From positions 1 to 64,000 of the forward strand of contig JAHDVK010000012.1 in assembly GCA_023384675.1 (NCBI GenBank): a stretch of DNA of 64,000 nt, given 5' to 3'. Source of the DNA: Bryobacteraceae bacterium (GTDB lineage Bacteria; Acidobacteriota; Terriglobia; Bryobacterales; Bryobacteraceae). Below, piece by piece: positions 34,202 through 43,356 of the stretch. Position numbers and translations under genes: made by a program. Each line of letters begins with the position of its first letter. Positions within the stretch are counted from its first letter, which is position 1. The notes under the pieces were generated by a model. The model had not been told where the DNA came from, made no database searches, and saw nothing but the letters and a program-made list of their open reading frames with translations.

Positions 34202-36427
34202 ATGCAGCCGCTCACCCATGCCCCCACCACGGAAACTCTCAAGACCCTCCCCGGCGACGACATCCGCCAGGTCCTGTGGCGCATGGAGGACCGCTACGAC
34301 CTCGCCATGCTCGTGCAGAGCGTGCGCGCGGTGGCCCGCGGCCCGGTGGCGCGGCTTGTGGCGGGCGGCGGCCGCCTGACCCACGATTGGACCCCCGAAA
34401 AGAACGCTCTGCTCGCCGAGTTCGACGCCGCCGGCATCACCGCCGCCTACATGGACCCTGATTGCGGCGGCTACCTGGAGGGGCCGAAGAACTTCGCCCT
34501 CGCCCTCATCGCCTTCGAACTCGCCTGGGTGGACGCCGGCGCGGCCACCGGGTCGCTCGCGGGCTGTCTGGCGCTCGCGCCGATCCACGAAAAAGGCACG
34601 CCCGAACAGAAGGCCCATTACATGGAACTCGCCGCGCCGGGTCCGGGCAAGACCCCGTGGCGCGGCGCCTTCGCGCTCACCGAACCCATCCCGTTCGTCG
34701 GCGTCGAAACCGGCATGCTGTCGGGCCGCGTGCGCATTGCCGAGTGGAACGAAGGCGAAGAGCCCATCCTGGAAGTCACCAAGCGCGGCCGCTTCATTAC
34801 GAACATGGGCTTCGCGAACTTTGTCACGGCGGCCGTGGATTCCGGCGACGAGCGCATCCAGGGCAGCCTGATGGTGATCCTCGAAGAAGGCGACCCCGGC
34901 ACGTTCGACCGCGGCGCGCCCACCAAGAAGCTGGTCCATCAGCTCAGCTCGACTTCGGACCCGGTGCTCAACCTGCGCGTCCCGGCCCACCGCATCATCG
35001 GCGGCTATCAGATCAAGGACGGCAAGATCATGCCCACCTACAATCACGGCGAGATCATCGAAGCCGTGTTCCGCCGCACGCGCGTGACCGTGGGCGTGAT
35101 GACTTCGGCCAAGCTGCTGAGCGCGGTGGAGCCGCTGATCCGGTACCACCGCGACCGCTTCCGCGGCTCCGGCGCGGTGCCGCCGGGCTCGCCGCGCTAC
35201 GAGTTCGGCCTGCAGATGAAGGAGGATGTCACGCACCGGCTGATCGACATCTGGGCCGCGGGCGAGGCGGGCGCGTCGCTCGGGTTCGCCGCCGCACGGC
35301 TGTTTGACGATCTCGACCCGCTCGAACGCGAGCGCGACCGACTGCTGGCCGAACAGGGCATTCGCGGCGGCATGGCGGCCTTGAAGGCGCTGAAACGGCG
35401 CAACGTGGAAGCGATCGAATTTCTCGACCAGGAAGCGAAACTGCCCACGCTGCGGGATCAGGAACGCTACGAAGCGTTGAAGAACGACCCCATCGTGCAG
35501 TCGATTGTGCTCGATGCGGCGGCGAACGTGCTGTGCCCCGCCACGAAGCTGTGGAACACGGGCTACGGCGCGCAGGTGATGCGCGAGGCCGTCAGCCTGA
35601 TGGGCGGCTACGGCATCACGGAGGATTGCCCCGGCTTCCTCGGCCAGAAATGGATGGACGCGCAGCTCGAAGCCACTTACGAAGGCCCCGAGGCCGTGCA
35701 GCGGCGGCAGTTGTCGGTGACGATGACCAACGAAGTGTTTCTGGCGCAGTACCGCACCTGGATTCACGAACTGCGCCGCGCCGGCTCACGCCATCCGGGC
35801 ACCGGCGCCTGCACGCTGGCCACCGCCATGGAGATGTGGCTGTGGACCCTGAACCACCTGCAGCACAACCAGGACGCCGAAGGCGCGAAGCTCTACCAGG
35901 GCAACCGCCAGGGCGTGACCTTCCCGCTGGCCGACGCGCTGTGCTGGCTGGTGGCCTCGCGCGCGCAGATCCTCGATGTCGAACATCTGGCCGAGGTGGG
36001 GCCGCGGAACCCTGCGCTGGTGGATGGTCTGGACGGAACCCTGCAGTTCCTGCGCGACCTGTGCCACGTGCAGGCGGCGCGCGCGGCTGGCGAGGTGAGC
36101 CGCGTTTGCTCCGAACTCGTGTTTGGCTATCGCCGCCATCCGAGCTGGGAGGACACCGAATGCCAGAGCTGCTTCGCGGAAAATGAACTGACGGCGCTGG
36201 AGGCGCTGGTGCCTGGCGCTTCGGGGTTCACCAGCGAATACGTGCTCGATGATGGGCGCCACGAATCCAAGGCCGGCCCCTGCGCCCGCCACGAGGACTT
36301 GCGCGACTTCGCGAAGCTGCGCGCGAAACTCGACGGCTGCATGACCGGCTGCCAGTTAACCAAAGACCGCGCGGCCGGGGCGCTGACTCGCGTCATGATT
36401 CCCGCCGCGCTCGACTATCCACAGTAG
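34202..36427 (+). CDS. Large acyl-CoA dehydrogenase
   Basis: 741 residues from ATG 34202. The acyl-CoA dehydrogenase fold is clear: GAFALTEPIP for the flavin/substrate region, MGGYGITEDCPG, and YEGPE with Glu494 at the position of the catalytic base (YEGT in medium-chain enzymes). About 200 extra C-terminal residues include a Cys-containing segment (WEDTECQSC). The typical size is about 380-600 residues, so this is an enlarged form like the VLCAD/FadE types. It heads the operon with the ETF:quinone oxidoreductase and ETF genes, which would take its electrons to the quinone pool. The substrate is unknown. Confidence 0.88.
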   Translation: MQPLTHAPTTETLKTLPGDDIRQVLWRMEDRYDLAMLVQSVRAVARGPVARLVAGGGRLTHDWTPEKNALLAEFDAAGITAAYMDPDCGGYLEGPKNFALALIAFELAWVDAGAATGSLAGCLALAPIHEKGTPEQKAHYMELAAPGPGKTPWRGAFALTEPIPFVGVETGMLSGRVRIAEWNEGEEPILEVTKRGRFITNMGFANFVTAAVDSGDERIQGSLMVILEEGDPGTFDRGAPTKKLVHQLSSTSDPVLNLRVPAHRIIGGYQIKDGKIMPTYNHGEIIEAVFRRTRVTVGVMTSAKLLSAVEPLIRYHRDRFRGSGAVPPGSPRYEFGLQMKEDVTHRLIDIWAAGEAGASLGFAAARLFDDLDPLERERDRLLAEQGIRGGMAALKALKRRNVEAIEFLDQEAKLPTLRDQERYEALKNDPIVQSIVLDAAANVLCPATKLWNTGYGAQVMREAVSLMGGYGITEDCPGFLGQKWMDAQLEATYEGPEAVQRRQLSVTMTNEVFLAQYRTWIHELRRAGSRHPGTGACTLATAMEMWLWTLNHLQHNQDAEGAKLYQGNRQGVTFPLADALCWLVASRAQILDVEHLAEVGPRNPALVDGLDGTLQFLRDLCHVQAARAAGEVSRVCSELVFGYRRHPSWEDTECQSCFAENELTALEALVPGASGFTSEYVLDDGRHESKAGPCARHEDLRDFAKLRAKLDGCMTGCQLTKDRAAGALTRVMIPAALDYPQ

Positions 36428-36449
36428 AGGAGGGCCGAAAGGGGCTGCC

Positions 36450-38222
36450 ATGTCCGAGCCTGCATTCGAACCGAAACCGCTCGACGCCGACATCCTTTGT
36501 GTCGGCTTTGGCCCCGCCACCGGCGGGTTCCTGACCACGCTCTCCCGCGCGCTGACCGAAGGCGGCCTGGCGAGCCAGGCCTTCCCCGGAATGCCGCCGC
36601 AGGTGATCTGCTACGAACGCGCGGACGATATCGCGTTCGGGGTGTCTGGCGTGGTGACGCGGGCGCGGGCGATTCGGGCGAGCTTTCCGGAGTTTGAGCC
36701 AGCGGAAGTCCCAATGGCGACAAGCGTTTGCACGGAAAAGCTCGTGTACTTGATGGACCCGGATGGGGCCAGCCAGCGGCCCGCCTGGATGCAGGCGGCG
36801 GACTGGATGCTGCAGGCGTTCTCGAAGCTCACAAAAGGGCAAAAAAACGCCTTCGAAGTGCCGTTTATCCCCTCTTTTTTGCACAAAAACGATGGTTTTG
36901 TGATGGCCCTGGGGCAGTTCAACCAGTGGGTGGGCCAGCAGGTGATGATGAGCGGGCAGGCGCAGATCTGGCCGGGGACTCCGGTGGCCGAACCGCTCAT
37001 CGAAGACGGCAAAGTGGCTGGCGTGGTGCTGACCGGAGAGGGCGGCGAGATTCGCGCGCCGCTTACGGTGGTGGCCGACGGGCCCGTGGGCGCGGTGTCG
37101 CGGCGTCTGGACGACATCTTCGGGTTGCCCGAGGGCCACAAGCGCGACGAGTGGGCGCTGGGTATGAAATTTGTCGTGGATCTGCCTGAGGGCGTTGAAC
37201 TTGCGCCCGGGACGGTCTTCCACACGATCGGCTATCCGGAACCTGAGATCTTCGGCTTTTTCTATGTGCATCCGGACCGCGTGGCGTCGGTGGGGATCTT
37301 CATTCCATCTTGGATGGAAAGCCCGGTGCGCTCCGGTTATCGCTATTTGCAGCACTACATTCAGCACCCATACCTCTGGCAATACTTGAAGGGCGGGAAG
37401 CTGCGGAGTTGGGGCGCGAAATCGCTGCTGGAATCGGGCAAACGCGGCGAACCGTACCTGGCGGGCGACGGCTACGCCCGGATTGGCGAGAACTCGGGTT
37501 CGACGAACGTGCTGACCGGCTCGGGCGTGGATGAGGCCTGGCTGACGGGCGTGCAACTGGCCGAGGGCGTGATCGAACTGATGCGCGAGGGCAGGCCTTT
37601 TACGCGCGAGAACCTGGAAGCGGCCTATGTGACGCGGCGGCGCGCGAGCTGGCTCGAAAAGGAAGGCGCGGTGGCCGAAAACGCGCGCAACGGTTTCCAG
37701 CGCAGCCTGTTTTTGGGCTTCCTTGGCATGGCGCTGGACGGGCTGACGGGCGGGCGGCTCCATCTGCCGCGCGCGCGACGCGAGAAGCCGCCGCGGAAGC
37801 TGATCGATCACTATTTCGGCCGCCTGCCGCACAGCTATGTGGAGCAAATTGTGGATCATTGCCTGCGCGACGGCCGCCCGCTGCACGATGCCCTGATGGA
37901 CGCGGTGGGCTGGCCGGAGATTCCGTACGACGGCCAACTGCTGATTTCTCATCAGGATGCGCTGCTGGTTGGCGGAAAGGTGCAGGCGCCGGGCGATGCC
38001 GCAGATCATGTCATTTTCCGCGATCATGCGTTGTGCCAGGCGTGCGAAACGCGGATTTGCATCGAAATCTGCTCGGGCGAGGCGATTCATCCGGGCGACG
38101 GCGCCGTGCCGGCGTTCGACCGCGAGAAGTGCGTCCACTGCGGCGCATGCCTGTGGAACTGCCCGACGGCGAACGTGATGTTCGCCGCGGGTCCCGGCGG
38201 GCTGCATTCGGCGGAAAATTGA
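36450..38222 (+). CDS. ETF:quinone oxidoreductase-like flavoprotein with C-terminal FixX-type ferredoxin
   Basis: 590 residues. The N-terminal FAD domain starts with DILCVGFGPATGG, and the middle resembles ETF-QO/FixC (GDGYARIGENSGSTNV). The C-terminus carries eight cysteines: Cys529, 532, 537 and 541, then Cys561, 564, 567 and 571 in CVHCGACLWNCP. The second set is a standard 4Fe-4S motif. The first set resembles the extra cysteines of FixX. The protein therefore looks like FixC and FixX fused, passing electrons from ETF to quinone at the membrane. It lies 22 bp after the dehydrogenase and 18 bp before etfB. Confidence 0.86.
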   Translation: MSEPAFEPKPLDADILCVGFGPATGGFLTTLSRALTEGGLASQAFPGMPPQVICYERADDIAFGVSGVVTRARAIRASFPEFEPAEVPMATSVCTEKLVYLMDPDGASQRPAWMQAADWMLQAFSKLTKGQKNAFEVPFIPSFLHKNDGFVMALGQFNQWVGQQVMMSGQAQIWPGTPVAEPLIEDGKVAGVVLTGEGGEIRAPLTVVADGPVGAVSRRLDDIFGLPEGHKRDEWALGMKFVVDLPEGVELAPGTVFHTIGYPEPEIFGFFYVHPDRVASVGIFIPSWMESPVRSGYRYLQHYIQHPYLWQYLKGGKLRSWGAKSLLESGKRGEPYLAGDGYARIGENSGSTNVLTGSGVDEAWLTGVQLAEGVIELMREGRPFTRENLEAAYVTRRRASWLEKEGAVAENARNGFQRSLFLGFLGMALDGLTGGRLHLPRARREKPPRKLIDHYFGRLPHSYVEQIVDHCLRDGRPLHDALMDAVGWPEIPYDGQLLISHQDALLVGGKVQAPGDAADHVIFRDHALCQACETRICIEICSGEAIHPGDGAVPAFDREKCVHCGACLWNCPTANVMFAAGPGGLHSAEN

Positions 38223-38240
38223 GTGTTTTGAAGGAGCAAG

Positions 38241-39029
38241 ATGAGTTTTGAGATCATCGTGTGCGGCGGGCTTGCGCCCGATCCGCTGCAAACGCTCGAG
38301 CCCGTTCCGGGCCCGGCCTTAAAGAACGAAATGATGCTGCCGGCGGTGTTCGACCCGTGGGCGGCGCACGCGCTCTATGAAGCGGCGCACCTGGCGGCGC
38401 AGATGCCGGGCAGCCGGCTGCGCGTGGTCTGCCTCGCGCCGAAAGCGAAGCTCCAGCAAGTGATGATGAAGATGGCGCAGAAGCTGCCGTTTGAGCTGAT
38501 CCCGCTGGATGGGCCGTCGAACGGGTTTTCCGACGCCGGGCCGACGAGCGAGGCGCTCGCCGGCGCAATTCAGGCGCTGCCGGATGTGGACATATCCCGG
38601 CTGCTGGTGTTCGGTGGATGGGAGTCGGCCACGCGCGGCGCCGGCGTGGTGATGCAGATGGTGGGCGAGCGGCTGGGCATCACGGAGCAGTTCCTGGCGG
38701 TGGACGAGGTGAAGGTGGACGCGGGCGCGCTGGTCATCAAGGAGCGTGTGGAGGGCGGCCAGCATATGGTGTCGCGCTGCGCCGGCCCTCCGGCGGTGCT
38801 GGCCTGGGCCACGGGCAGCCTGCCCGAGCCTCCCAATCATCCGCAAACAGGCATGGCGAACATGCGGACGATGATGCCGGCGCTGCAGAAGGCGGCGGCC
38901 GTGGCGCCGGCGAACGGCGTCGCGTACCACGAAGTGGCGCTGCCGAAAGTGCAGCGCGAGACGCGCATCGTGAAGGACCTGTCCGCGGCCGAGATTGCGC
39001 GGGAACTGGCAACGTGGGTGAAGGAGTGA
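38241..39029 (+). CDS. etfB: Divergent electron transfer flavoprotein, beta subunit
   Basis: 262 residues with the EtfB layout: an N-terminal strand, a FDPWAAHALYEAA helix (normally NPFD..ALEEA), LRVVCLAPKAK, and a GAIQAL helix. The usual AMP-binding Asp-rich segment is absent: around residues 125-140 it reads GGWESATRGAGVV. The assignment depends on the order of motifs and the etfA neighbour 8 bp downstream. It probably carries electrons from the dehydrogenase to the quinone reductase, but cofactor binding may differ from standard ETF. Confidence 0.78.
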   Translation: MSFEIIVCGGLAPDPLQTLEPVPGPALKNEMMLPAVFDPWAAHALYEAAHLAAQMPGSRLRVVCLAPKAKLQQVMMKMAQKLPFELIPLDGPSNGFSDAGPTSEALAGAIQALPDVDISRLLVFGGWESATRGAGVVMQMVGERLGITEQFLAVDEVKVDAGALVIKERVEGGQHMVSRCAGPPAVLAWATGSLPEPPNHPQTGMANMRTMMPALQKAAAVAPANGVAYHEVALPKVQRETRIVKDLSAAEIARELATWVKE

Positions 39030-39037
39030 GCGCCGCC

Positions 39038-40009
39038 ATGGAAAAGATCCTGGTTCTGGTACACACGGATGAAGGCGGCGTACTGCCGCGCGCGGCACTG
39101 GAAACGGTGGCCGCGGCGCGCTCGCTGACCGGGGATTTCACGATTGGCGTTTTCGGCGAGAAGGCGGGGGCCTCGATCGGTTCGCTGGCGGTGGAAGGCG
39201 AGGCGTTCAGCGCGCCACGCTACGCCACGGACGCGGCGGCCTGCGAGGCGATTGTCCGCAAAGCCGGGGCGACGCTCGTGCTGGCGCCCAATACGTTCCG
39301 CATGGCGCGCTGCCTGCCGGGCGTGGCGGCGCGGCTGAACGGCGCGGTGGATACGCACGCTGTGGCGGTGTCGCACGATACCGAAGCGGTGACGGTAACG
39401 CGCTGGTTCTACCGGCAGCGGATGGAAGGTACGCTGGCGCGCGAAGCGCGGCCGTGGTTCATTCTGATCGAGCCGGGCGCGTATGAGGCGGCGGAGGCCT
39501 CGCTCGCGGCGGCCGTGGAAGTGCTGCCCGTGGAGGCCACGACGCGCACGACGCATGTCGGCTATGTGTCGCCCGAGTCCGGCGAGCAGACGATCCGCCC
39601 GGATGCCCGGCTGCTGTTCGTCGCGGGCGCGGGCTGGACGAAGAAGCAGGCGGATGGGGCGGTGCACACGGACGAGGCGGGCGAGCTGATTCTCGGCTTC
39701 GTGCGGACGGCGCAAAGCTCGCTGGGTTCGTCGAAATCGCTGGTGGACCTCTCGGGCGAAGGCCAAACAGTGCTGCCGTTCCTCACGCACCTGCATCAGG
39801 TGGGGCAGACGGGGTCGACGCCGCGCCACCGCAAGGGTTTGGCGACGTGCTGCCACGGCGAGGAGCCGCACGTGGTGGGTTGGCGGTTCATCAACGAGCG
39901 GCGCGCGGTGAACCTGGATCCGAACTGCGGCTGGGCGCGCGGCAAGGCCGATGTGCTGTACGTGGCGGATGCGTTTGAGGTGATGCGGGAGTTAAACCGG
40001 CTGATCTGA
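39038..40009 (+). CDS. etfA: Divergent electron transfer flavoprotein, alpha subunit
   Basis: 323 residues from ATG 39038. The C-terminal FAD-binding half is recognisable: LFVAGAGWTKK, then QVGQTGSTPRHRKGLATCCHG and FINERRAVNLDPN (normally QIGQTG..., INKD). The N-terminal half is unusual, with a VTRWFYRQRMEG segment where typical EtfA has RKVYGG.A. It is the last gene of the dehydrogenase/ETF operon; the convergent peptidase gene ends 45 bp away. Confidence 0.83.
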   Translation: MEKILVLVHTDEGGVLPRAALETVAAARSLTGDFTIGVFGEKAGASIGSLAVEGEAFSAPRYATDAAACEAIVRKAGATLVLAPNTFRMARCLPGVAARLNGAVDTHAVAVSHDTEAVTVTRWFYRQRMEGTLAREARPWFILIEPGAYEAAEASLAAAVEVLPVEATTRTTHVGYVSPESGEQTIRPDARLLFVAGAGWTKKQADGAVHTDEAGELILGFVRTAQSSLGSSKSLVDLSGEGQTVLPFLTHLHQVGQTGSTPRHRKGLATCCHGEEPHVVGWRFINERRAVNLDPNCGWARGKADVLYVADAFEVMRELNRLI

Positions 40010-40054
40010 GGCCGCCGGGGGCTTTTGTCCGGCAGCCTGCCCCGCACAGGGGGA

Positions 40055-41236
40055 TTACTGGAGGAGTTCGAGCAGGCGTTCCTGCTTTTCTCCGGTGACC
40101 TCCGCCCGGGTTTCGCCCCGGTAGACATTCACTTCGCTCCGGATGCCGAATTCGGGCAGATAAATGCCAGGTTCGATGGAAAATGCGGTGCGGGGAATGA
40201 TAGAGCGCGCGTCGTGGGTCTCGTAATTATCCATATTCGCGCCGTTGCCATGCACTTCTTCACCGATGGAATGACCGGTGCGGTGGAAGAAACATTCGCC
40301 AAATCCCGCCGCGCGGACGACTTCGCGCGCCGCGTCGTCCACCTGGTAGCCGGCTAAGGGTTCCCCGGCCGAAGCCGCTTTTTGCACAAGGGCGATGGCG
40401 GCGTCGCGGGCGCGGGCGACCACACTGAAGACATTTTGCATCGCCGCGGGGGGTGTTGCGCCGCAATAGGCGGTCCAGGTGATGTCGTAGTAAACGGCGC
40501 CGGGCCGGTCCATCTTCGCCCACAGGTCGATCAGGAGCAAGTCGCCTTTACGGATGGGGGCTGTGTGGCTGCGCGAAGGTTCGTAATGAGGGTTCGAGGC
40601 GTTTGCGTTCACGGCGACAATAGGGCCGTGACCGGTGGTCATGCCGTTCAACCGGAACTGATCGAGGATGAACTGCTGCACTTTATATTCTGTGATTTCG
40701 CGCCCGGCGCGCACCGCTTCGCCCGCGAGATCGAAGGCCGCGTAGCGGATGGCGTCGATGCGTTTCTGGGCTTCGCGGTGCGAGGCGAGGGCTGCCTCGC
40801 TCCAACGGGCTTCGAACAGTTGTACTAGGTTGGCGGAGGAGGCGACGTCCACCCCGCACGTGCGGACGAGTTCCACTGTGCCCGCGTCCACGGTGCCGAC
40901 ATAGGGCACGGCGCATTCGGGCGAGTACTGCATGGCTACGCGGCCAAGCCCCTTCAACATTTCGGCGAGGAACTCGCGCTGCTGTTTCCAGCCTGCGTAG
41001 AGGCGTTTATCGCCGGGCAGCGGATCGAGGATCGCGGGCTCGATCTGGTGGCCCAGGCCGCGCGGTTCGCCGTGGGCGGGAATCAGGTAATACCAACGGC
41101 GGGTGACATGCTGCGTGGGGGAGAATTGCAGAACACGGTAGGCGATCGGGTCGCGGTGATGATGGTCGAAGAAGAGCCAGCCGTCCAGGCCCTCCTCGCG
41201 GAGGGCCTTTTGGATGAGGTCGATCTGCATGTCCAT
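40055..41236 (-). CDS. Xaa-Pro aminopeptidase (M24 family)
   Basis: 393 residues. The N-terminal creatinase/prolidase-like domain begins LIQKALREEGLDGWLFFDHH. The catalytic pita-bread domain has the five metal ligands: Asp in LLLIDLWAKM, Asp in VYYDITWT, His in HRTGHSIG, Glu in FSIEPGIYL and Glu in IRSEVNVY. It cleaves N-terminal residues preceding proline in the cytoplasm, using two metal ions. It has no operon partner. Confidence 0.9.
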   Translation of the reverse strand: MDMQIDLIQKALREEGLDGWLFFDHHHRDPIAYRVLQFSPTQHVTRRWYYLIPAHGEPRGLGHQIEPAILDPLPGDKRLYAGWKQQREFLAEMLKGLGRVAMQYSPECAVPYVGTVDAGTVELVRTCGVDVASSANLVQLFEARWSEAALASHREAQKRIDAIRYAAFDLAGEAVRAGREITEYKVQQFILDQFRLNGMTTGHGPIVAVNANASNPHYEPSRSHTAPIRKGDLLLIDLWAKMDRPGAVYYDITWTAYCGATPPAAMQNVFSVVARARDAAIALVQKAASAGEPLAGYQVDDAAREVVRAAGFGECFFHRTGHSIGEEVHGNGANMDNYETHDARSIIPRTAFSIEPGIYLPEFGIRSEVNVYRGETRAEVTGEKQERLLELLQ

Positions 41237-41874
41237 ACTCTATATGGATTTCCGGCGGCGTGTCGTTCGCACGGGGGCCGGCAGGAATGAGGTGGGGGCT
41301 GGCTGCGGTCACAGGGAACAGCCACAGCGACCCGGCGAATTGCGGCAATTGTCCGGCGAAATGCATTCGATCAAATCATTGAGTTGTCTATATGTAAGCC
41401 TGATCGTTTGATATTTTCTCCAATTTGTCGTACTTTATTGAGCAATGAGCGGAGCTGAAGCTCCGCGCGGGTTGAAACCCGCCCTACTTCTGTGGGGTCT
41501 CGCACTCGTTGCATCCGCGCCGTAGCGCGGAGACGATGACTTTGCGCAGGCGGGTTTGTTGCGCCCGTAGCCCAGCGCGGCGCGGGTAGCCTGGCGGAGA
41601 CACTGTGGCCAACTTGCCTCAGCGGCGGCACATGCGTGTTTCGCGCGGTCTCGTGTGGGGGTTCCAGAACGCAAATGCGGGATTGGGGCGTCCGGCGGCT
41701 CTGTTTGGGATTTCCCGGCTTTGGGCGGATTGAGCTGCGAAGGGTGCGGGAGTGTGGCGCTTCTGACTCACCTAGAAATCTGTAACTCAAATAAAAGTAA
41801 CCACTTAGAAATCCAGCTCCGTCTGTTACCATGGTCCTTGCGTTTCCGGACGAAGGCCCGCAAGGAGGTCCGAT
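41237..41874. other. Intergenic region between the Xaa-Pro peptidase and lpxC genes
   Basis: About 640 bases without a supported gene. It contains the two hairpins listed separately and an AT-rich stretch around 41380-41445 that may hold promoters for both flanking genes. Confidence 0.5.
41449..41482. repeat. Tandem REP-like hairpin pair
   Basis: GCGGAGCT-GA-AGCTCCGC (41449-41466) is followed directly by GCGGGTT-GA-AACCCGC (41467-41482). Each is a perfect stem with a two-base GA loop. Such doublets are typical of dispersed REP-like elements; a family match cannot be tested here. Confidence 0.6.
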
Positions 41875-42765
41875 TTGCGGTTTGAGACGACCATACAGCA
41901 ACCGGTGGAGACGCGCGGGGTGGGTTTGCACAGCGGCGTGGCGGTGGGCATCCGGATCCTGCCCGCCCCGCCCGCAACAGGTATTGTCTTCCGGCGCGTG
42001 GATCTGGACGGGTTCGAGGTGCCTGCCAGCTGGCGTTATGTCCAGAGGGTGAGCTACGCGACCAGCCTGATGCGGCAGGGCGTGCTGATCTCGACCACCG
42101 AACACCTGCTCAGCGTGTTCTACAGCATGGGCATTGACAATGCGTATGTCGAAATCGACAACCTCGAGGTGCCCATTCTCGATGGCAGCGGACAGCCCTT
42201 TGTGGAGTTGATCGAACAGGCGGGGATCAAAGCGTCGCGAAGGCGGCGGCGTTACCTGAGCATCCTGCGGCCGGTGGAGGTGGAGCACGAAGGCAAGCGC
42301 GTCTCGATCCTGCCCGCGGACTGCTTCCGCCTGACGTGCGACATCACCTTCAACCATCCGCTGGTGGGGAGACAGATGCTCGAGATGGACGTGACCCCGG
42401 AACGCTACGCCAAGGAGATTGCGCCGGCGCGCACATTCGGCTTCGAGAGGGAACTGGACCAGATGCGGAACATGGGGCTGATTCGCGGCGCGTCGCTGGC
42501 GAGCGCGGTGTGCTTCACGCCGGATGGAGTGATGAACCCGGGCGGGCTGCGCTTCCCCGACGAATGCTGCCGCCACAAAGCGCTGGATCTGATCGGCGAC
42601 CTGGCGTTGATCGGGCGTCCGCTGCTTGGCCACGTGATCGCGGAGCGGGGCGGCCACGCGATGCATGTGGCGATGGTGGCGAAGATCATGGCCGATCCGA
42701 CACTTCACGAGATCGTGACCTTCGACCAGTTGGCGAGCCGGGTGGCCCACGCGCTGGTATCCTGA
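41875..42765 (+). CDS. lpxC: UDP-3-O-acyl-N-acetylglucosamine deacetylase
   Basis: 296 residues, the usual LpxC length. The start is TTG 41875, with AAGGAGG at 41862-41868 and a 6-bp spacer; no in-frame ATG fits. Zinc ligands are His77 (STTEHLLS), His234 and Asp238 (CRHKALDL), with the catalytic His261/264 (GGHAMH). It carries out the committed step of lipid A synthesis and so implies an LPS-bearing outer membrane. The envelope genes that follow support the role. Confidence 0.93.
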   Translation: MRFETTIQQPVETRGVGLHSGVAVGIRILPAPPATGIVFRRVDLDGFEVPASWRYVQRVSYATSLMRQGVLISTTEHLLSVFYSMGIDNAYVEIDNLEVPILDGSGQPFVELIEQAGIKASRRRRRYLSILRPVEVEHEGKRVSILPADCFRLTCDITFNHPLVGRQMLEMDVTPERYAKEIAPARTFGFERELDQMRNMGLIRGASLASAVCFTPDGVMNPGGLRFPDECCRHKALDLIGDLALIGRPLLGHVIAERGGHAMHVAMVAKIMADPTLHEIVTFDQLASRVAHALVS

Positions 42766-42777
42766 TCCGGGACACCA

Positions 42778-43335
42778 ATGCAGGCTGATGGATGGAAGCT
42801 GCCGCCCAACTGGATTACGATTGCGCGCATCGCGCTGACTCCCGTGATCGGCGTGGCGCTCGCGCGCGGGAACTACCGGCTTGCATTGCCGGTGCTGTTC
42901 ATCGCGGGGATCTCCGACGCGGCCGACGGGTGGCTCGCGCGCCGGTTCGGCTGGCACAGTGCGCTGGGCGAGCGGCTGGACCCGATTGCAGACAAACTGC
43001 TGGTGGCGGTGGTCTATATAGGGCTTGGGCTGGGGGGCGGGCTTCCTTGGTGGCTCGTGGGACTCGTGCTGGGCCGGGACGCGGCGATCCTGCTGGCTGC
43101 GGCAGCGCTGCTGGGGCGGATGAAGGGGAAGCGCTTTCCCCCTTCTTTCTGGGGTAAGCTCAGCACGCTATTCCAGATGACGCTGGGAGGACTGGCCGTG
43201 CTTGCGGGAGCGTATCCGGGCTGGGGTTTGGGCGCGGCGACCGGTCCGCTGATCTGGGTGACGGCGGGATTTACGGTGGCGAGCGGGGCGCACTATGCCT
43301 GGCGGGCGATTGACGCGGCCTCTCATCGAGGTTAG
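42778..43335 (+). CDS. CDP-alcohol phosphatidyltransferase family protein
   Basis: 185 residues with about five transmembrane helices and the family signature D-x2-D-G-x2-A-R-x8-G-x3-D-x3-D, seen as DAADGWLARR...GERLDPIADK. It transfers a phosphatidyl group from CDP-diacylglycerol to an alcohol in the inner membrane. Phosphatidylglycerophosphate synthase (PgsA) is the most likely reaction, but cardiolipin or inositol-phosphate synthases share the motif. It starts 12 bp after lpxC. Confidence 0.85.
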   Translation: MQADGWKLPPNWITIARIALTPVIGVALARGNYRLALPVLFIAGISDAADGWLARRFGWHSALGERLDPIADKLLVAVVYIGLGLGGGLPWWLVGLVLGRDAAILLAAAALLGRMKGKRFPPSFWGKLSTLFQMTLGGLAVLAGAYPGWGLGAATGPLIWVTAGFTVASGAHYAWRAIDAASHRG

Positions 43336-43356
43336 CCTGAAGACAGGGTGCCAGCC

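Noticed and set aside
41449-41482. Hairpin pair as a rho-independent terminator for a neighbouring gene.
   Set aside because: Neither gene ends here (both flanking genes start on this side) and there is no T-tract.
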